From: CAYXOX01 sp964466745
GTDB lineage: Bacteria; Pseudomonadota; Alphaproteobacteria; Rhodobacterales; Rhodobacteraceae
Length of the DNA: 14,232 nt
Direction of reading: 5' to 3'
Assembly (NCBI GenBank): GCA_964466745.1
Contig: CAYXOX010000073.1
Coordinates: forward strand, 1 to 14,232
This document shows positions 6,027 through 14,199 of this stretch, piece by piece (positions within the stretch are counted from its first letter, which is position 1; every line of letters begins with the position of its first letter). Below the pieces are notes generated by a model, which had not been told where the DNA came from, did not search any database, and was given only the letters and a program-made list of their open reading frames with translations. A program made the position numbers and the translations under genes.

Positions 6027-8483
6027 ATGGACCGGCTGCCCATCGACGATGCCCTGCCCGAGCTGCTCGACGCGCTGCGCCGGGAGGGCCGGGCCGTTCT
6101 GGAGGCACCGCCGGGCGCGGGCAAGACCACGCGCGTGCCGCTTGCGGTGCTGGAAGCCGGCCTTTCCCCGGGCCGGATCGTCATGCTCGAGCCCCGGCGC
6201 GTCGCTGCCCGTGCCGCGGCCGAGCGCATGGCCGAAAGCCTGGGCGAGGGACCGGGCGCCACGGTGGGCTACCGGATGCGCGGTGCCAGCCGGGACAGCG
6301 AAAAGACTCAGATCCTCGTCGTCACGGAAGGCATCCTGACAAGGATGCTCCAGTCGGACCCTGGGCTGGAAGGCATCGGCACGGTGATCTTCGACGAGAT
6401 CCACGAACGCTCGCTCGCCGGCGATCTCGGCCTCGCGCTGACGTGGGAGGCGCGCGAGACCCTGCGGCCGGATCTTCTCGTGCTGGCGATGTCGGCCACG
6501 CTCGACGCCGCGCCGCTCGCCGCGCTCCTGGGCGATGCGCCGCGCGTCAGCGCGCCCGGCCGCAGCTTTCCGGTGGAACGGCACTGGCTGGAGCGCCCGC
6601 TCCCGCCCGGCAGCCGGTTGGAAGCGGCCACTGCCGATCTCGCCTTGCGCGCCCTCTCTGAGGCCGAGGGCGACGTGCTCGTGTTTCTTCCGGGCGAGGG
6701 CGAGATCCGCCGCTGCATCGCGTCGCTCGCAGGGCGACTGCCGCCCGAAACCGATGCACTGCCGCTCTACGGCTCGCTGCCGGCCCGCGCCCAGCGCGCC
6801 GCACTCGCGCCCGCCCCGCCCGGCCGGCGCAAGCTGGTGCTTTCCACGTCGATCGCCGAAACCTCGCTGACACTGCCGGGGGTGCGCGCGGTGGTGGATG
6901 CCGGGCGGGCCCGCCGCGCGCGCTTCGATCCGGGTTCGGGCATGAGCCGGCTGGTGACCGAGCGGGTCACCCGGGCCGAGGCCGAGCAGCGCGCCGGGCG
7001 CGCAGGCCGCACCGCACCCGGACATGCCTACCGGCTCTGGACCCGCGGCGAAGAGGGCGCGCTCGCCGCCTACCCGCCCGCCGAGATCGAGGCCGCCGAT
7101 CTTGCCGGCCTCGCGCTGGAGCTTGCGCTCTGGGGCAGCGATCCGCAGGATCTCGCCTTCCTCACCCCGCCACCCGCGGCGGCGCTCGCGGAGGCGCGTG
7201 ATCTGCTAGCGCGGCTCGGCGCGCTCGACGGTGCGGGCCGCGTGACGGCACATGGCCGCGCGATGGCCAAGCTGCCGCTGCACCCGCGGCTCGCCCACAT
7301 GCTCCTGCGCTGCGGCCCGGAGGCCGCGCCGCTCGCAGCGCTGATGGATGACCGCGACCCGCTGCGCGGCGCGCCGGCCGATCTTTCGCTTCGCCTAGAT
7401 GCTCTGGCGGGGCGGCCGGGGTCCTACCCGGCGGCGCCGGAGTCGCTGGAGCGCCTGCGCGCGGGGGCCACCCGCCTCGCGCGCCTCGTGCGCGGAAGTG
7501 GCCCTCCGCAGGATGCGCGGAACGGCGCGCAGCTTGCGCCGGCCGAGATGGCCGCCCTCGCCTACCCCGACAGGATCGCGCTGCGCAGGCCGGGCGATGC
7601 GCGGCGCTACCTGCTTTCGGGGGGAAAGGGCGCGGTGCTGGACGCGGCGGACCCGCTGGCCAGCGCGCGCCTGCTGGTGGCGACCGATCTCGACGGCGAT
7701 CCGCGCGAAGCGCGCATCCGCCAGGCGCTGCCGCTTTCCGATGCCGGCCTGCGCGCGCTCTTCGGGCGCGAGATCGCCTGGGAGGAAACCTGCCGCTGGT
7801 CGCGCCGGCGCGGCGCGGTGATCGCCCGGCGCCGGGAACGCTTCGGCGCGCTCGTGTTGGCCGAGCAGCCATGGGCGGACGCCCCTGCCGAGGCGCTCGC
7901 CCGTGCCGCACTCGAAGGGCTTCGCGACATCGGCCTGCCCCTCGGGCCCGCGGCCCGCAGCTTCGCCTCGCGGGTGGAACTCGCTCGAGCCGAGGGGCTC
8001 GACCTCCCCCCTTCCGATCCGGAGAGCCTGCTCGAAAGCGCCGAGGACTGGCTGCTGCCGTATCTTTCCGCCTGCCGGACGACCGCGGACCTGCGGGGGC
8101 TCGACCTGCTGCCCGCCCTGCGCGCCCGGCTGGACTGGGGCCAGATGCAGGCGCTTGATCGTGCGGCCCCCGCGCGGTTCGAAACCCCGCTGGGGCGCTC
8201 GGTGGCGATCGACTACACCGGGGACGAGGGGCCCGCGGTGGCGCTGCGGCTGCAGGAGCTCTTCGGGATCACCGCCCATCCCCGCGTGGGCGGGCGGCCG
8301 CTGCGCATCACGCTCCTGTCTCCGGCCGGACGGCCGGTTCAGACCACCTCGGACCTTCCGGGCTTCTGGGCCTCGAGCTACGCCGATGTCCGCAAGGACA
8401 TGCGCGGGCGCTATCCTAAGCACCCCTGGCCGGAAGACCCCACCGAGGCAGCGCCCACGCTGCGCGCCAAGCCGCGCCGCTGA
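6027..8483 (+). CDS. hrpB: ATP-dependent helicase HrpB (DExH box)
   Basis: 818-aa superfamily 2 DEAH/RHA-type RNA helicase, full family length (E. coli about 810-820). Its cellular role in most bacteria is poorly defined; in some it processes or binds mRNA. Motifs in order: I APPGAGKTT at residues 27-35, Ia LEPRRVAARAAAERMA, Ib VVTEGILTRML, II DEIH at 123-126, III SATLD at 156-160, V STSIAETSLTLPGV, VI QRAGRAGR at 321-328. Then come the helicase-associated domain and the HrpB-specific C-terminal domain (LDWGQMQALD, RYPKHPWPEDP). All catalytic motifs are intact. The ATG at 6027 gives the usual N-terminus LPIDDALPELLDALR. The frame stays open upstream to 4161, but that stretch is antisense to meaB and rpmB. 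A perfect hairpin overlaps the stop codon. Confidence 0.96.
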   Translation: MDRLPIDDALPELLDALRREGRAVLEAPPGAGKTTRVPLAVLEAGLSPGRIVMLEPRRVAARAAAERMAESLGEGPGATVGYRMRGASRDSEKTQILVVTEGILTRMLQSDPGLEGIGTVIFDEIHERSLAGDLGLALTWEARETLRPDLLVLAMSATLDAAPLAALLGDAPRVSAPGRSFPVERHWLERPLPPGSRLEAATADLALRALSEAEGDVLVFLPGEGEIRRCIASLAGRLPPETDALPLYGSLPARAQRAALAPAPPGRRKLVLSTSIAETSLTLPGVRAVVDAGRARRARFDPGSGMSRLVTERVTRAEAEQRAGRAGRTAPGHAYRLWTRGEEGALAAYPPAEIEAADLAGLALELALWGSDPQDLAFLTPPPAAALAEARDLLARLGALDGAGRVTAHGRAMAKLPLHPRLAHMLLRCGPEAAPLAALMDDRDPLRGAPADLSLRLDALAGRPGSYPAAPESLERLRAGATRLARLVRGSGPPQDARNGAQLAPAEMAALAYPDRIALRRPGDARRYLLSGGKGAVLDAADPLASARLLVATDLDGDPREARIRQALPLSDAGLRALFGREIAWEETCRWSRRRGAVIARRRERFGALVLAEQPWADAPAEALARAALEGLRDIGLPLGPAARSFASRVELARAEGLDLPPSDPESLLESAEDWLLPYLSACRTTADLRGLDLLPALRARLDWGQMQALDRAAPARFETPLGRSVAIDYTGDEGPAVALRLQELFGITAHPRVGGRPLRITLLSPAGRPVQTTSDLPGFWASSYADVRKDMRGRYPKHPWPEDPTEAAPTLRAKPRR

Positions 8484-8491
8484 GGCGCGGC
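8471..8491 (+). terminator. Hairpin overlapping the hrpB stop codon
   Basis: Perfect 8-bp stem GCCGCGCC (8471-8478) / GGCGCGGC (8484-8491); the 5-nt loop GCTGA contains the TGA stop. No T-tract follows. It may mark the 3' end of the hrpB mRNA, before the convergent TRAP operon ends 66 bp further on. Confidence 0.4.
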
Positions 8492-8556
8492 CCTCCGCGC
8501 CGTTCGGTGCGGTCGCGGCGGAAGCGCCGGAGGCCGCGGCCGGTGCGTGGGGAACG

Positions 8557-10662
8557 TCAGGCCGCGCGGGCGGCCCGCCGGCGGTGCGAGACGACGTTGA
8601 ACACTAGCAGCGCCACCACCACGCCGGCCCCGGCCGATTGCACGGCGACCGTGGACGGCCAGAGGCACGCGGTCCCGGCCACGACAAGCACCGCGCGCAT
8701 CGGCCAGCCCACGGGATACTCGAGGCACCCCTGCAGCGCGCCGGCAAGCCCGTAGATGCCCACGAGCGCGAAGCCGAAGATCTGGAACATCACCGGCCAG
8801 TCGCCCGAGAGGAAAGGCGTGTAGGCAAAGAGCAGCGGCACGATGTAGAGCCCCTTCGCCAGCTTCCAGCTCGCCACCGCGGTGGGCATGGGCTTCGAGC
8901 GGGCGATGGCCGCGGCGGTGAAGGCCGCCAGCGCGACGGGTGGCGTGACGTTGCTGTCCTGGCTCAGCCAGAAGATGATCATGTGCGCCGAAAGGAGCGC
9001 CACCAGCGCCGCCTCCGGAGTCACGGTCAGATCGCGCAGGGGCTGGGCCACCTCCAGCGGCAGCGACGCCACCAGCGCCATGGCATCGGCGCGGGACATG
9101 GGCGCATCGAGCAGCGGCAGCGCCTCCGGCGCGCCGAGCATGAACATCGCCTTGGCCGTCTCGGGCAGCCCCCCCTCCATCAGCAGCGCCACCACCTCGC
9201 GGTCGCCGAGCATGCCCGCCAGCGCCGGCGCCGAAAGCGTCGCCAGCACGATGTAGGCCGCCGTCACCGGAAGCCCCATGCCGAGCACCAGCGAGGCCAG
9301 CGCGATCAGCACGATCGCGATGAAGACGTTGCCGCCCGACCAGCCGGCGATCTGCAGCGAGAAGGTATTGCCCACGCCGGCGGTGGTTATGACGTTCACC
9401 ACCAGCCCGACCGTGCATAACAGGATCGCCGTCATGATCATGGCGCGCGCGCCGTTCGCCAGCGCCTCGTAGATCGCGCGCGGCCCCATGGGATTGGCCG
9501 AGGCCCAGGACGCCACGATCACCGCGCCGATGGAAAAGACGGCGGCGTAGTTGGGCGTGAACCCCGACGCCAGCATGACGATGAGAAGCGCGATGGGGAT
9601 GATGAAGGGCGCCCCGCCCTTGCGCAACGCACCCCAGAGGGTTTCTCCCTCGGCCTCCAGCGGCGGCAGGTCGAGGCGCCGCGCCTCCATCCGCACGAAG
9701 AAGGCCACGGAGGCGAAATAGAGGAAGGCCGGCAGGATCGCCACCAGCACGATCGTCTCGTAGGGAATGCGGGTGAAGCTCGCCATCACGAAGGCGCCCG
9801 CCCCCATGATCGGCGGCATGAGTTGCCCCCCGGTGCTCGCCGCGGCTTCCACGCCGCCGGCGAAGTGCGGCCGGTAGCCCGCCTTCTTCATCAGGGGAAC
9901 GGTGATCACCCCGGTGGAGGCGGTGTTGGCCACCGCCGAGCCCGAGATCGTGCCGGTGAGCGCCGAGGAGATCACGGCCACGAGGCCCGGCCCGCCGGCC
10001 ACCCGCCCGGCAATGGCGCGCGCCAGCGAGATCACGAAATCACCCGCGCCCGAGCGCACGAGGAAGGCGCCGAAGATGATGAAGAGGAACACAGTGGTCG
10101 AGGAGATGCGGGCGATGTTCCCGAAGATCCCCTCGTCGTTGTAGATCGACCGCCAGAGCACGCTTTCCCACTTGAAGCCGGGAAAGGAGAAGACCCCCTC
10201 GATCAACCGTCCCCATTCGGCGACATAGGTGAGCGAGAGGATCACCAGAACGGGGATCACCCAGCCCGCCACGCGGCGCGTGAGTTCGGTGGCGATCACC
10301 ACCAGCAGCACCGCGGCCGCCCAATCGAGCGGGCCGAAGGGCTGGGTGGCGCCGTAGAGCCGCTCCTCGTTGAAGACGAACCAGAAGGCCGAGACGACCG
10401 CGAGGAGCCCCAGCACCGCGTCGAAGGCGACCGCCGCCGGGCGGCGGGCCCATCCGGCCTTGGCCGACATCGGGTAGAGCAGCGCCGCGAGCACGGCGAA
10501 GCCCGCGAAGTGCATCACGTTGCGGTCGAAATCCGAAAGAAAGAGGAAGATGGCGTTGGCGAGGTGCACCACCGAGAGCAGCGCCCCCCAAGCCATCACG
10601 GCGTGGGCGGCGAGGCCCCGCGGGTCGCGCTGGGCCGAAACGGGTGCGGAAACGTCAGCCAT
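8557..10662 (-). CDS. TRAP transporter fused permease subunit (4TM-12TM, TAXI type)
   Basis: 701-aa inner-membrane protein joining the small DctQ-like and large DctM-like subunits of a tripartite ATP-independent periplasmic transporter. It performs ion-gradient-driven uptake of a solute, often a carboxylate, handed over by the binding protein. Hydrophobic spans fill almost the whole chain. The N-terminal third (about residues 20-150) holds the small-subunit-like helices. The DctM-like part starts near 180 and has the signature LTGTISGSAVANTASTGVITVPLMKKAGY at 235-263 (written here as positions, key residues G237, S240, N246, T248) and VEAAASTGGQLMPPIMGAGAF at 271-291. A second repeat-like copy lies in the C-terminal half (GMGLPVTAAYIVLA, DSNVTPPVALAAF). 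It follows the TAXI gene by 45 bp on the same strand, with a strong hairpin between. The ATG at 10662 has only a weak AGG. The substrate cannot be read from sequence. Confidence 0.92.
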   Translation of the reverse strand: MADVSAPVSAQRDPRGLAAHAVMAWGALLSVVHLANAIFLFLSDFDRNVMHFAGFAVLAALLYPMSAKAGWARRPAAVAFDAVLGLLAVVSAFWFVFNEERLYGATQPFGPLDWAAAVLLVVIATELTRRVAGWVIPVLVILSLTYVAEWGRLIEGVFSFPGFKWESVLWRSIYNDEGIFGNIARISSTTVFLFIIFGAFLVRSGAGDFVISLARAIAGRVAGGPGLVAVISSALTGTISGSAVANTASTGVITVPLMKKAGYRPHFAGGVEAAASTGGQLMPPIMGAGAFVMASFTRIPYETIVLVAILPAFLYFASVAFFVRMEARRLDLPPLEAEGETLWGALRKGGAPFIIPIALLIVMLASGFTPNYAAVFSIGAVIVASWASANPMGPRAIYEALANGARAMIMTAILLCTVGLVVNVITTAGVGNTFSLQIAGWSGGNVFIAIVLIALASLVLGMGLPVTAAYIVLATLSAPALAGMLGDREVVALLMEGGLPETAKAMFMLGAPEALPLLDAPMSRADAMALVASLPLEVAQPLRDLTVTPEAALVALLSAHMIIFWLSQDSNVTPPVALAAFTAAAIARSKPMPTAVASWKLAKGLYIVPLLFAYTPFLSGDWPVMFQIFGFALVGIYGLAGALQGCLEYPVGWPMRAVLVVAGTACLWPSTVAVQSAGAGVVVALLVFNVVSHRRRAARAA

Positions 10663-10671
10663 GCAGCGCCT

Positions 10672-10701
10672 GGGCGGCCGCCGGAGCGGCCGCCCTTTTT
10701 T
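10672..10701 (+). terminator. Strong hairpin with plus-strand T-tract, inside the TRAP operon
   Basis: Perfect 10-bp stem GGGCGGCCGC (10672-10681) / GCGGCCGCCC (10686-10695), loop CGGA, followed on the plus strand by six T (10696-10701). In the direction of the TRAP operon (minus) it forms the same hairpin, preceded by six A. There it lies between the binding-protein stop and the permease ATG, close to the permease ribosome binding region. It may stabilise the 3' end of the binding-protein message or dampen permease translation. As a plus-strand terminator it would stop antisense transcription. Confidence 0.7.
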
Positions 10702-10707
10702 CGCTCG

Positions 10708-11715
10708 TCAGTCTGCGATCAGCCGGTCGGGGATCGCGATGCCCTGCTCGCGGTAGTACCGTGCCGCGCCGGGGTGCAGCGGCAGCGGCAGGCCGCTGAT
10801 CGCCACCTCGAGGCTCATCGCGTTCGTGGCCGGGTGGATCGCCTGCAGGAACGGAAGGTTCTCGTAGATCGTCTTGGTGATCTGGTAGACATGCTCCTCG
10901 GGCAGATCGGCATGGGTGGCGAGGAAGTTGGGCTGTGCGATCGTGTTCACGTCCTCGGTCTGGCCCGGGTAGGTTCCCGCCGGGATCACGTAGCGGAACC
11001 ACAGGTCGCGGCCGCCATCCGCCCGGGCGAGCTCCTCGTCGGACACGTCGAGAAGGGTCACGTCGTCGCCGGCGGACGCCATGAGCTGGCTGATCGCGCC
11101 CACGGGATCGCCGGCCGGGGTGGAAATGCCCTCGACCTGGCCGTTCTGAAGCGCCTCCACGGCAGGGCCGTAGCCGCCTTCCACCAGCGAATAATCCTCG
11201 TAGATGTCGACGCCGAAGCCGGCGAGGATCGCCGCGTTCGAGCCGATGGTGCCGGAGTTCCGGTTGCCGAGAGCAACTGAGCTGCCGGTGAGCGCCACGA
11301 AATCCGCGAGCGTTCCGGTTTCGACATTGTCGTTGGAGACCACGAAATGCTCGACGTTCGGCCAGAGCAGCGACACGGAGCGCAGGTGCTCCTGCGGGCC
11401 GTCGCTTTCCAGCGGGCCGGTGCCCGTGGCGGCGTAGTAGCCGAAAAGACCCTGAAGGATGCCGAACTGCGCCTCGCCCTCGCGGATCAGACGCACGTTC
11501 TCGCCCGAGCCCGCGGAGGAGATGGCGTTCATCCCGATGCCCTGCGAGGGCTCGAGGCGCACCTTCGTCAGCGTCGAGATCGCCACGCCCACGGGGTAGT
11601 AGGTGCCGCCGGTGGAGGCTGTTGCGAGAATGTAGTTGCCGCCCTCCTGCGCGATTGCGGGCGAGGCTGCCGCGAGGCTGGCCGCGGCTGCGGCTGCGAT
11701 AACGAGATGTTTCAT
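10708..11715 (-). CDS. TAXI-family TRAP transporter solute-binding protein
   Basis: 335-aa periplasmic binding protein of the TRAP-associated extracytoplasmic immunogenic (TAXI) family, which captures the substrate for the fused permease encoded just downstream. The signal peptide is residues 1-22 (Ala-rich core, AIA then Q23). The mature protein opens with the family hallmark YILATASTGGTYYPVG at 28-43, followed by SSAGSGENVRLIREGEAQFGI, GNRNSGTIGSNA and YGPAVEALQNGQVEGIS. Length is normal for the family (about 320-340). The ATG at 11715 has a good Shine-Dalgarno, AGGGAG, five bases upstream. As the first gene of the operon it is placed for higher expression than the permease. The ligand is unknown; TAXI ligands reported include glutamate/glutamine-like and 2-oxoacid molecules. 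The divergent CoA-transferase hints at a carboxylate. Confidence 0.93.
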   Translation of the reverse strand: MKHLVIAAAAAASLAAASPAIAQEGGNYILATASTGGTYYPVGVAISTLTKVRLEPSQGIGMNAISSAGSGENVRLIREGEAQFGILQGLFGYYAATGTGPLESDGPQEHLRSVSLLWPNVEHFVVSNDNVETGTLADFVALTGSSVALGNRNSGTIGSNAAILAGFGVDIYEDYSLVEGGYGPAVEALQNGQVEGISTPAGDPVGAISQLMASAGDDVTLLDVSDEELARADGGRDLWFRYVIPAGTYPGQTEDVNTIAQPNFLATHADLPEEHVYQITKTIYENLPFLQAIHPATNAMSLEVAISGLPLPLHPGAARYYREQGIAIPDRLIAD

Positions 11716-11765
11716 GTCTTCTCCCTGGTCATTCCGGCGTCTGATCCGCGCCGCTCACTCCTCCC

Positions 11766-11793
11766 AAAATGAACCTTGGGGCCGAAAAGGCAA
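11766..11793 (-). promoter_or_regulatory. Possible promoter of the TRAP operon
   Basis: On the minus strand: TTGCCT (11793-11788), 16 bp, CATTTT (11771-11766). It is about 50 bp upstream of the TAXI ATG, leaving room for the good Shine-Dalgarno. The -10 is weak (3/6). The 229-bp divergent region to the CoA-transferase shows no obvious regulator dyad. Confidence 0.33.
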
Positions 11794-11908
11794 CCACTCG
11801 GCCGCCCTGGAAGGCCTGTCGCGGCGCGGTTGACCGCTTGGTTCCCGCATTTGGCTCCTGAGGACTGCATGACCCGCGAGGGGGCTGCGCCACCGCGGAC
11901 GTGCGCAG

Positions 11909-11937
11909 TTGACGGGCGCCGGGCCTCGCCCGAAACT
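11909..11937 (+). promoter_or_regulatory. Candidate CoA-transferase promoter, possibly leaderless
   Basis: TTGACG (11909-11914, 5/6), exactly 17 bp, GAAACT (11932-11937, 3/6), then seven bases to the ATG at 11945. No Shine-Dalgarno precedes this ATG, so a transcript starting at or next to the AUG would fit. The -10 is poor, hence low confidence. Confidence 0.3.
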
Positions 11938-11944
11938 CGCGGCC

Positions 11945-13882
11945 ATGCGCCGCAAGATCGTTTCCGCTGCCGATGCCGTGGCCCTCGTCAAGCCCGGCGA
12001 CACGCTGACCACCTCCGGTTTCGTGGGCATCGGCGTGCCGGACGCGCTGCTCGAAGCGCTGGCACAGCGCTACGCCACCGAGGGCGACCCGGCGGGACTG
12101 ACCCTGGTGTTCGCCGCCGGCCAGGGCGACGGCGCCGAGCGCGGGCTGAACCGCCTTGCGCCGCCCGGCCTTCTGCGGCGCGTCATCGGCGGGCACTGGG
12201 GCCTGATCCCCAAACTGGGCGCTCTCGCGATCTCCGGCCAGATCGAGGCCTGGAACCTGCCACAAGGCTGCCTGAGCCATCTCTTCCGCGAGATCGCCGC
12301 GGGCAAGCCGGGGCTCCTGTCGCGCGTGGGGCTCGAAACCTTCGTCGATCCGCGCCTCGGCGGCGGGCGCATAAACGACATCAGCCGTGAGGACATGGTT
12401 GAGCTGGTGGAGATGGCCGGCGAGGAGATGCTCTTCTACCGCGCGCCCCATCTGGACGTGGCCTTCCTGCGCGGCACCACCGCCGACGAGGCCGGCAACA
12501 TCACCATGGAACGCGAAGCGCTGGTGGTCGACAGCCTCGCGCAGGCCATGGCCGTGCGCAACTGCGGCGGGGCCGTCATCGTGCAGGTGGAGCGTATCGC
12601 CCGGGGCGGCACGCTGCCCGCGCGGGAGGTGGTGATCCCGGGCATTCTCGTGGACGCGGTGGTGGTGGCCGAGCCGGAGCTGCACCGGCAGACCTACCGT
12701 ACAGCCTTCAGCCAGGCCTTCACCAACCGCATCCGCACGCCGGAGGGAGAGATCCCGCCGCTCCCGCTGGACGCGCGCAAGATCATCGCGCGTCGCGCGG
12801 CCTTCGAGCTGCCGGTCAACGGGGTCGTCAACCTCGGGATCGGGATGCCCGAGGGGGTGGCCGCAGTGGCCGCCGAGGAAGGGCTGATCGAGCATGTCAC
12901 GCTCACCGCCGAGCCCGGCGTGATCGGCGGCCAGCCCGCCTCGGGCCTCGATTTCGGCGCGGCGGTCAATACCGATGCGGTCATCCCCCAGAACGCGCAG
13001 TTCGATTTCTACGACGGCGGCGGGCTCGACATGGCGTGCCTCGGGCTGGCGCAAGCGGATGCGCAGGGCAACGTGAACGTCTCGCGCTTCGGGCCGCGGC
13101 TGGCCGGGGCGGGAGGGTTCATCAATATCTCGCAGAACGCGCGGGCGCTCGTGTTCGCCGGCACCTTCACCGCCTCGGGCCTCGACATCGCCATCGGCGA
13201 CGGCGCCCTGTCCATCCGGAGCGAGGGGCGGGTACGCAAGTTTCGCGCCGCGGTGGAGCAGATCACCTTCTCGGGCACCCGGGCCGCGCGGCTGGGCCGG
13301 CCGGTGCTCTACGTCACCGAACGCTGCGTGTTCGAGCTTGGAACCGGCGGCCTGCACCTCGTGGAGATTGCGCCCGGGGTGGACCTCGAGCGCGACATTC
13401 TCGCGCTGATGGACGTGCCGCCCCGGATCGGGGCGCTCGCGGAGATGGATGCCCGGATTTTCCGTCCCGAGCCCATGGGCATCCGCGAGGCGATGCTGCA
13501 TCTCGACCTCGCCGACAGAATAGCGCTCGATGCCGCGTCAGGGCGGCTGTTTCTCAACTTCGAGAAGCTGCGTATCCGCAACCCCGCCGAGATCGCACGT
13601 ATCCGGGAGGCGGTGGAAGCGGTCTGCGCGCCCCTGGGCCGACGGGTCGACGTGATCGCGAATTACGATGGCTCGCGGATCGACGACGAGGTGATGGGCG
13701 CCTGGGCGTCGATGGTCGCCGATCTCGCGTCCCGCCACTACGGCCGGGTGACGCGCTACTCAGGTTCGGCCTTCATGCGGATGAAACTTGGCGAGGTGTT
13801 CCCGGAGGCACGCACGCACGTGTTCGAAACCGAGGCGCAAGCACGCCGTTTCCTGGAACAGGGGCACGGCTCGGCGGCATGA
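11945..13882 (+). CDS. Acyl-CoA:acetate/3-ketoacid CoA-transferase, long form with C-terminal extension
   Basis: 645-aa family I CoA-transferase related to propionate CoA-transferase and E. coli YdiF, with alpha and beta parts fused in one chain. It moves CoA between an acyl-CoA and a free carboxylate through a glutamyl-CoA thioester. The N-terminal half has KPGDTLTTSGFVGIGVPDAL at residues 16-35, FAAGQGDG at 56-63 and GGHWGLIPKLG. The second half has NGVVNLGIGMPEGVA at 292-306 and the catalytic motif TAEPGVIGG at 321-329, with E323 as the likely nucleophile, then FDFYDGGGLDMACLG and GGFINISQNA. YdiF and Pct are about 520-530 aa. Here about 100 residues follow from near 540 (RRVDVIANYDG, RYSGSAFMRMKLGE), an extension I recall in many proteobacterial members. 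The ATG at 11945 begins the family N-terminus; a TTG at 11909 is an alternative. It is divergent from the TRAP operon. Confidence 0.92.
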   Translation: MRRKIVSAADAVALVKPGDTLTTSGFVGIGVPDALLEALAQRYATEGDPAGLTLVFAAGQGDGAERGLNRLAPPGLLRRVIGGHWGLIPKLGALAISGQIEAWNLPQGCLSHLFREIAAGKPGLLSRVGLETFVDPRLGGGRINDISREDMVELVEMAGEEMLFYRAPHLDVAFLRGTTADEAGNITMEREALVVDSLAQAMAVRNCGGAVIVQVERIARGGTLPAREVVIPGILVDAVVVAEPELHRQTYRTAFSQAFTNRIRTPEGEIPPLPLDARKIIARRAAFELPVNGVVNLGIGMPEGVAAVAAEEGLIEHVTLTAEPGVIGGQPASGLDFGAAVNTDAVIPQNAQFDFYDGGGLDMACLGLAQADAQGNVNVSRFGPRLAGAGGFINISQNARALVFAGTFTASGLDIAIGDGALSIRSEGRVRKFRAAVEQITFSGTRAARLGRPVLYVTERCVFELGTGGLHLVEIAPGVDLERDILALMDVPPRIGALAEMDARIFRPEPMGIREAMLHLDLADRIALDAASGRLFLNFEKLRIRNPAEIARIREAVEAVCAPLGRRVDVIANYDGSRIDDEVMGAWASMVADLASRHYGRVTRYSGSAFMRMKLGEVFPEARTHVFETEAQARRFLEQGHGSAA

Positions 13883-13940
13883 ACGCCCCCATTGCGCGAC
13901 ACGGAGCGGGACGGAAGTGCGCGGCTTGCGGACGCGGGCC

Positions 13941-13981
13941 GGGGCGCTGCCCCGGACCCCGAGGTATTTGGGGGCCAAAGT
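13941..13981 (+). repeat. Left arm of inverted repeat, REP-like element after CoA-transferase gene
   Basis: The core 13949-13981 (33 bp) is repeated exactly, in reverse orientation, at 14200-14232. Read rightward it contains GGGGCGCTGCCCC, a 5-bp-stem hairpin at 13941-13953, and CCCCGAGGTATTTGGGG, a second hairpin. It starts 58 bp after the CoA-transferase stop. I recall this GC-rich GAGGTATTTGGGG sequence as a dispersed repeat at gene 3' ends in Rhodobacterales genomes; that is memory, not a search. It may act as a terminator or REP-type element. Confidence 0.8.
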
Positions 13982-14199
13982 AAGGGCGTGCACCGGCTCC
14001 CCCAATCCTCACGGCTCTTTGCAGTCGGCCCGCCGCGCCCGCATTCCCGGCCTTGCCGGGTCATGCACCCGAGCGAGCCGCTTCTGGCTGCTCCCGAGCG
14101 CGTCCGCAGAGGGCCGCTGGGCTGGGCGAAACCGGTCGGGAAGCCACGGACAGGTGGACGCCACCGGCAGAATGCGCGGCCGGGAGCGCTCCCTTCTCC

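Noticed and set aside
5757..7025. In-frame upstream extension of meaB antisense to hrpB
   Set aside because: The family N-terminus and a good Shine-Dalgarno point to GTG at 5756; the extension is low-complexity antisense of hrpB.
9823..11280. 485-codon plus-strand open frame
   Set aside because: It is the shadow of the TRAP permease and TAXI genes; the product is H/R/G/E-rich without recognisable motifs.
11729..11758. GTG-started nine-residue leader peptide upstream of the TAXI gene
   Set aside because: The GGAGGA directly touches the GTG, too close for initiation; there is no run of control codons and no alternative hairpins were found.
11729..13501. 590-codon minus-strand open frame
   Set aside because: It is antisense to the well-recognised CoA-transferase with intact catalytic motif.
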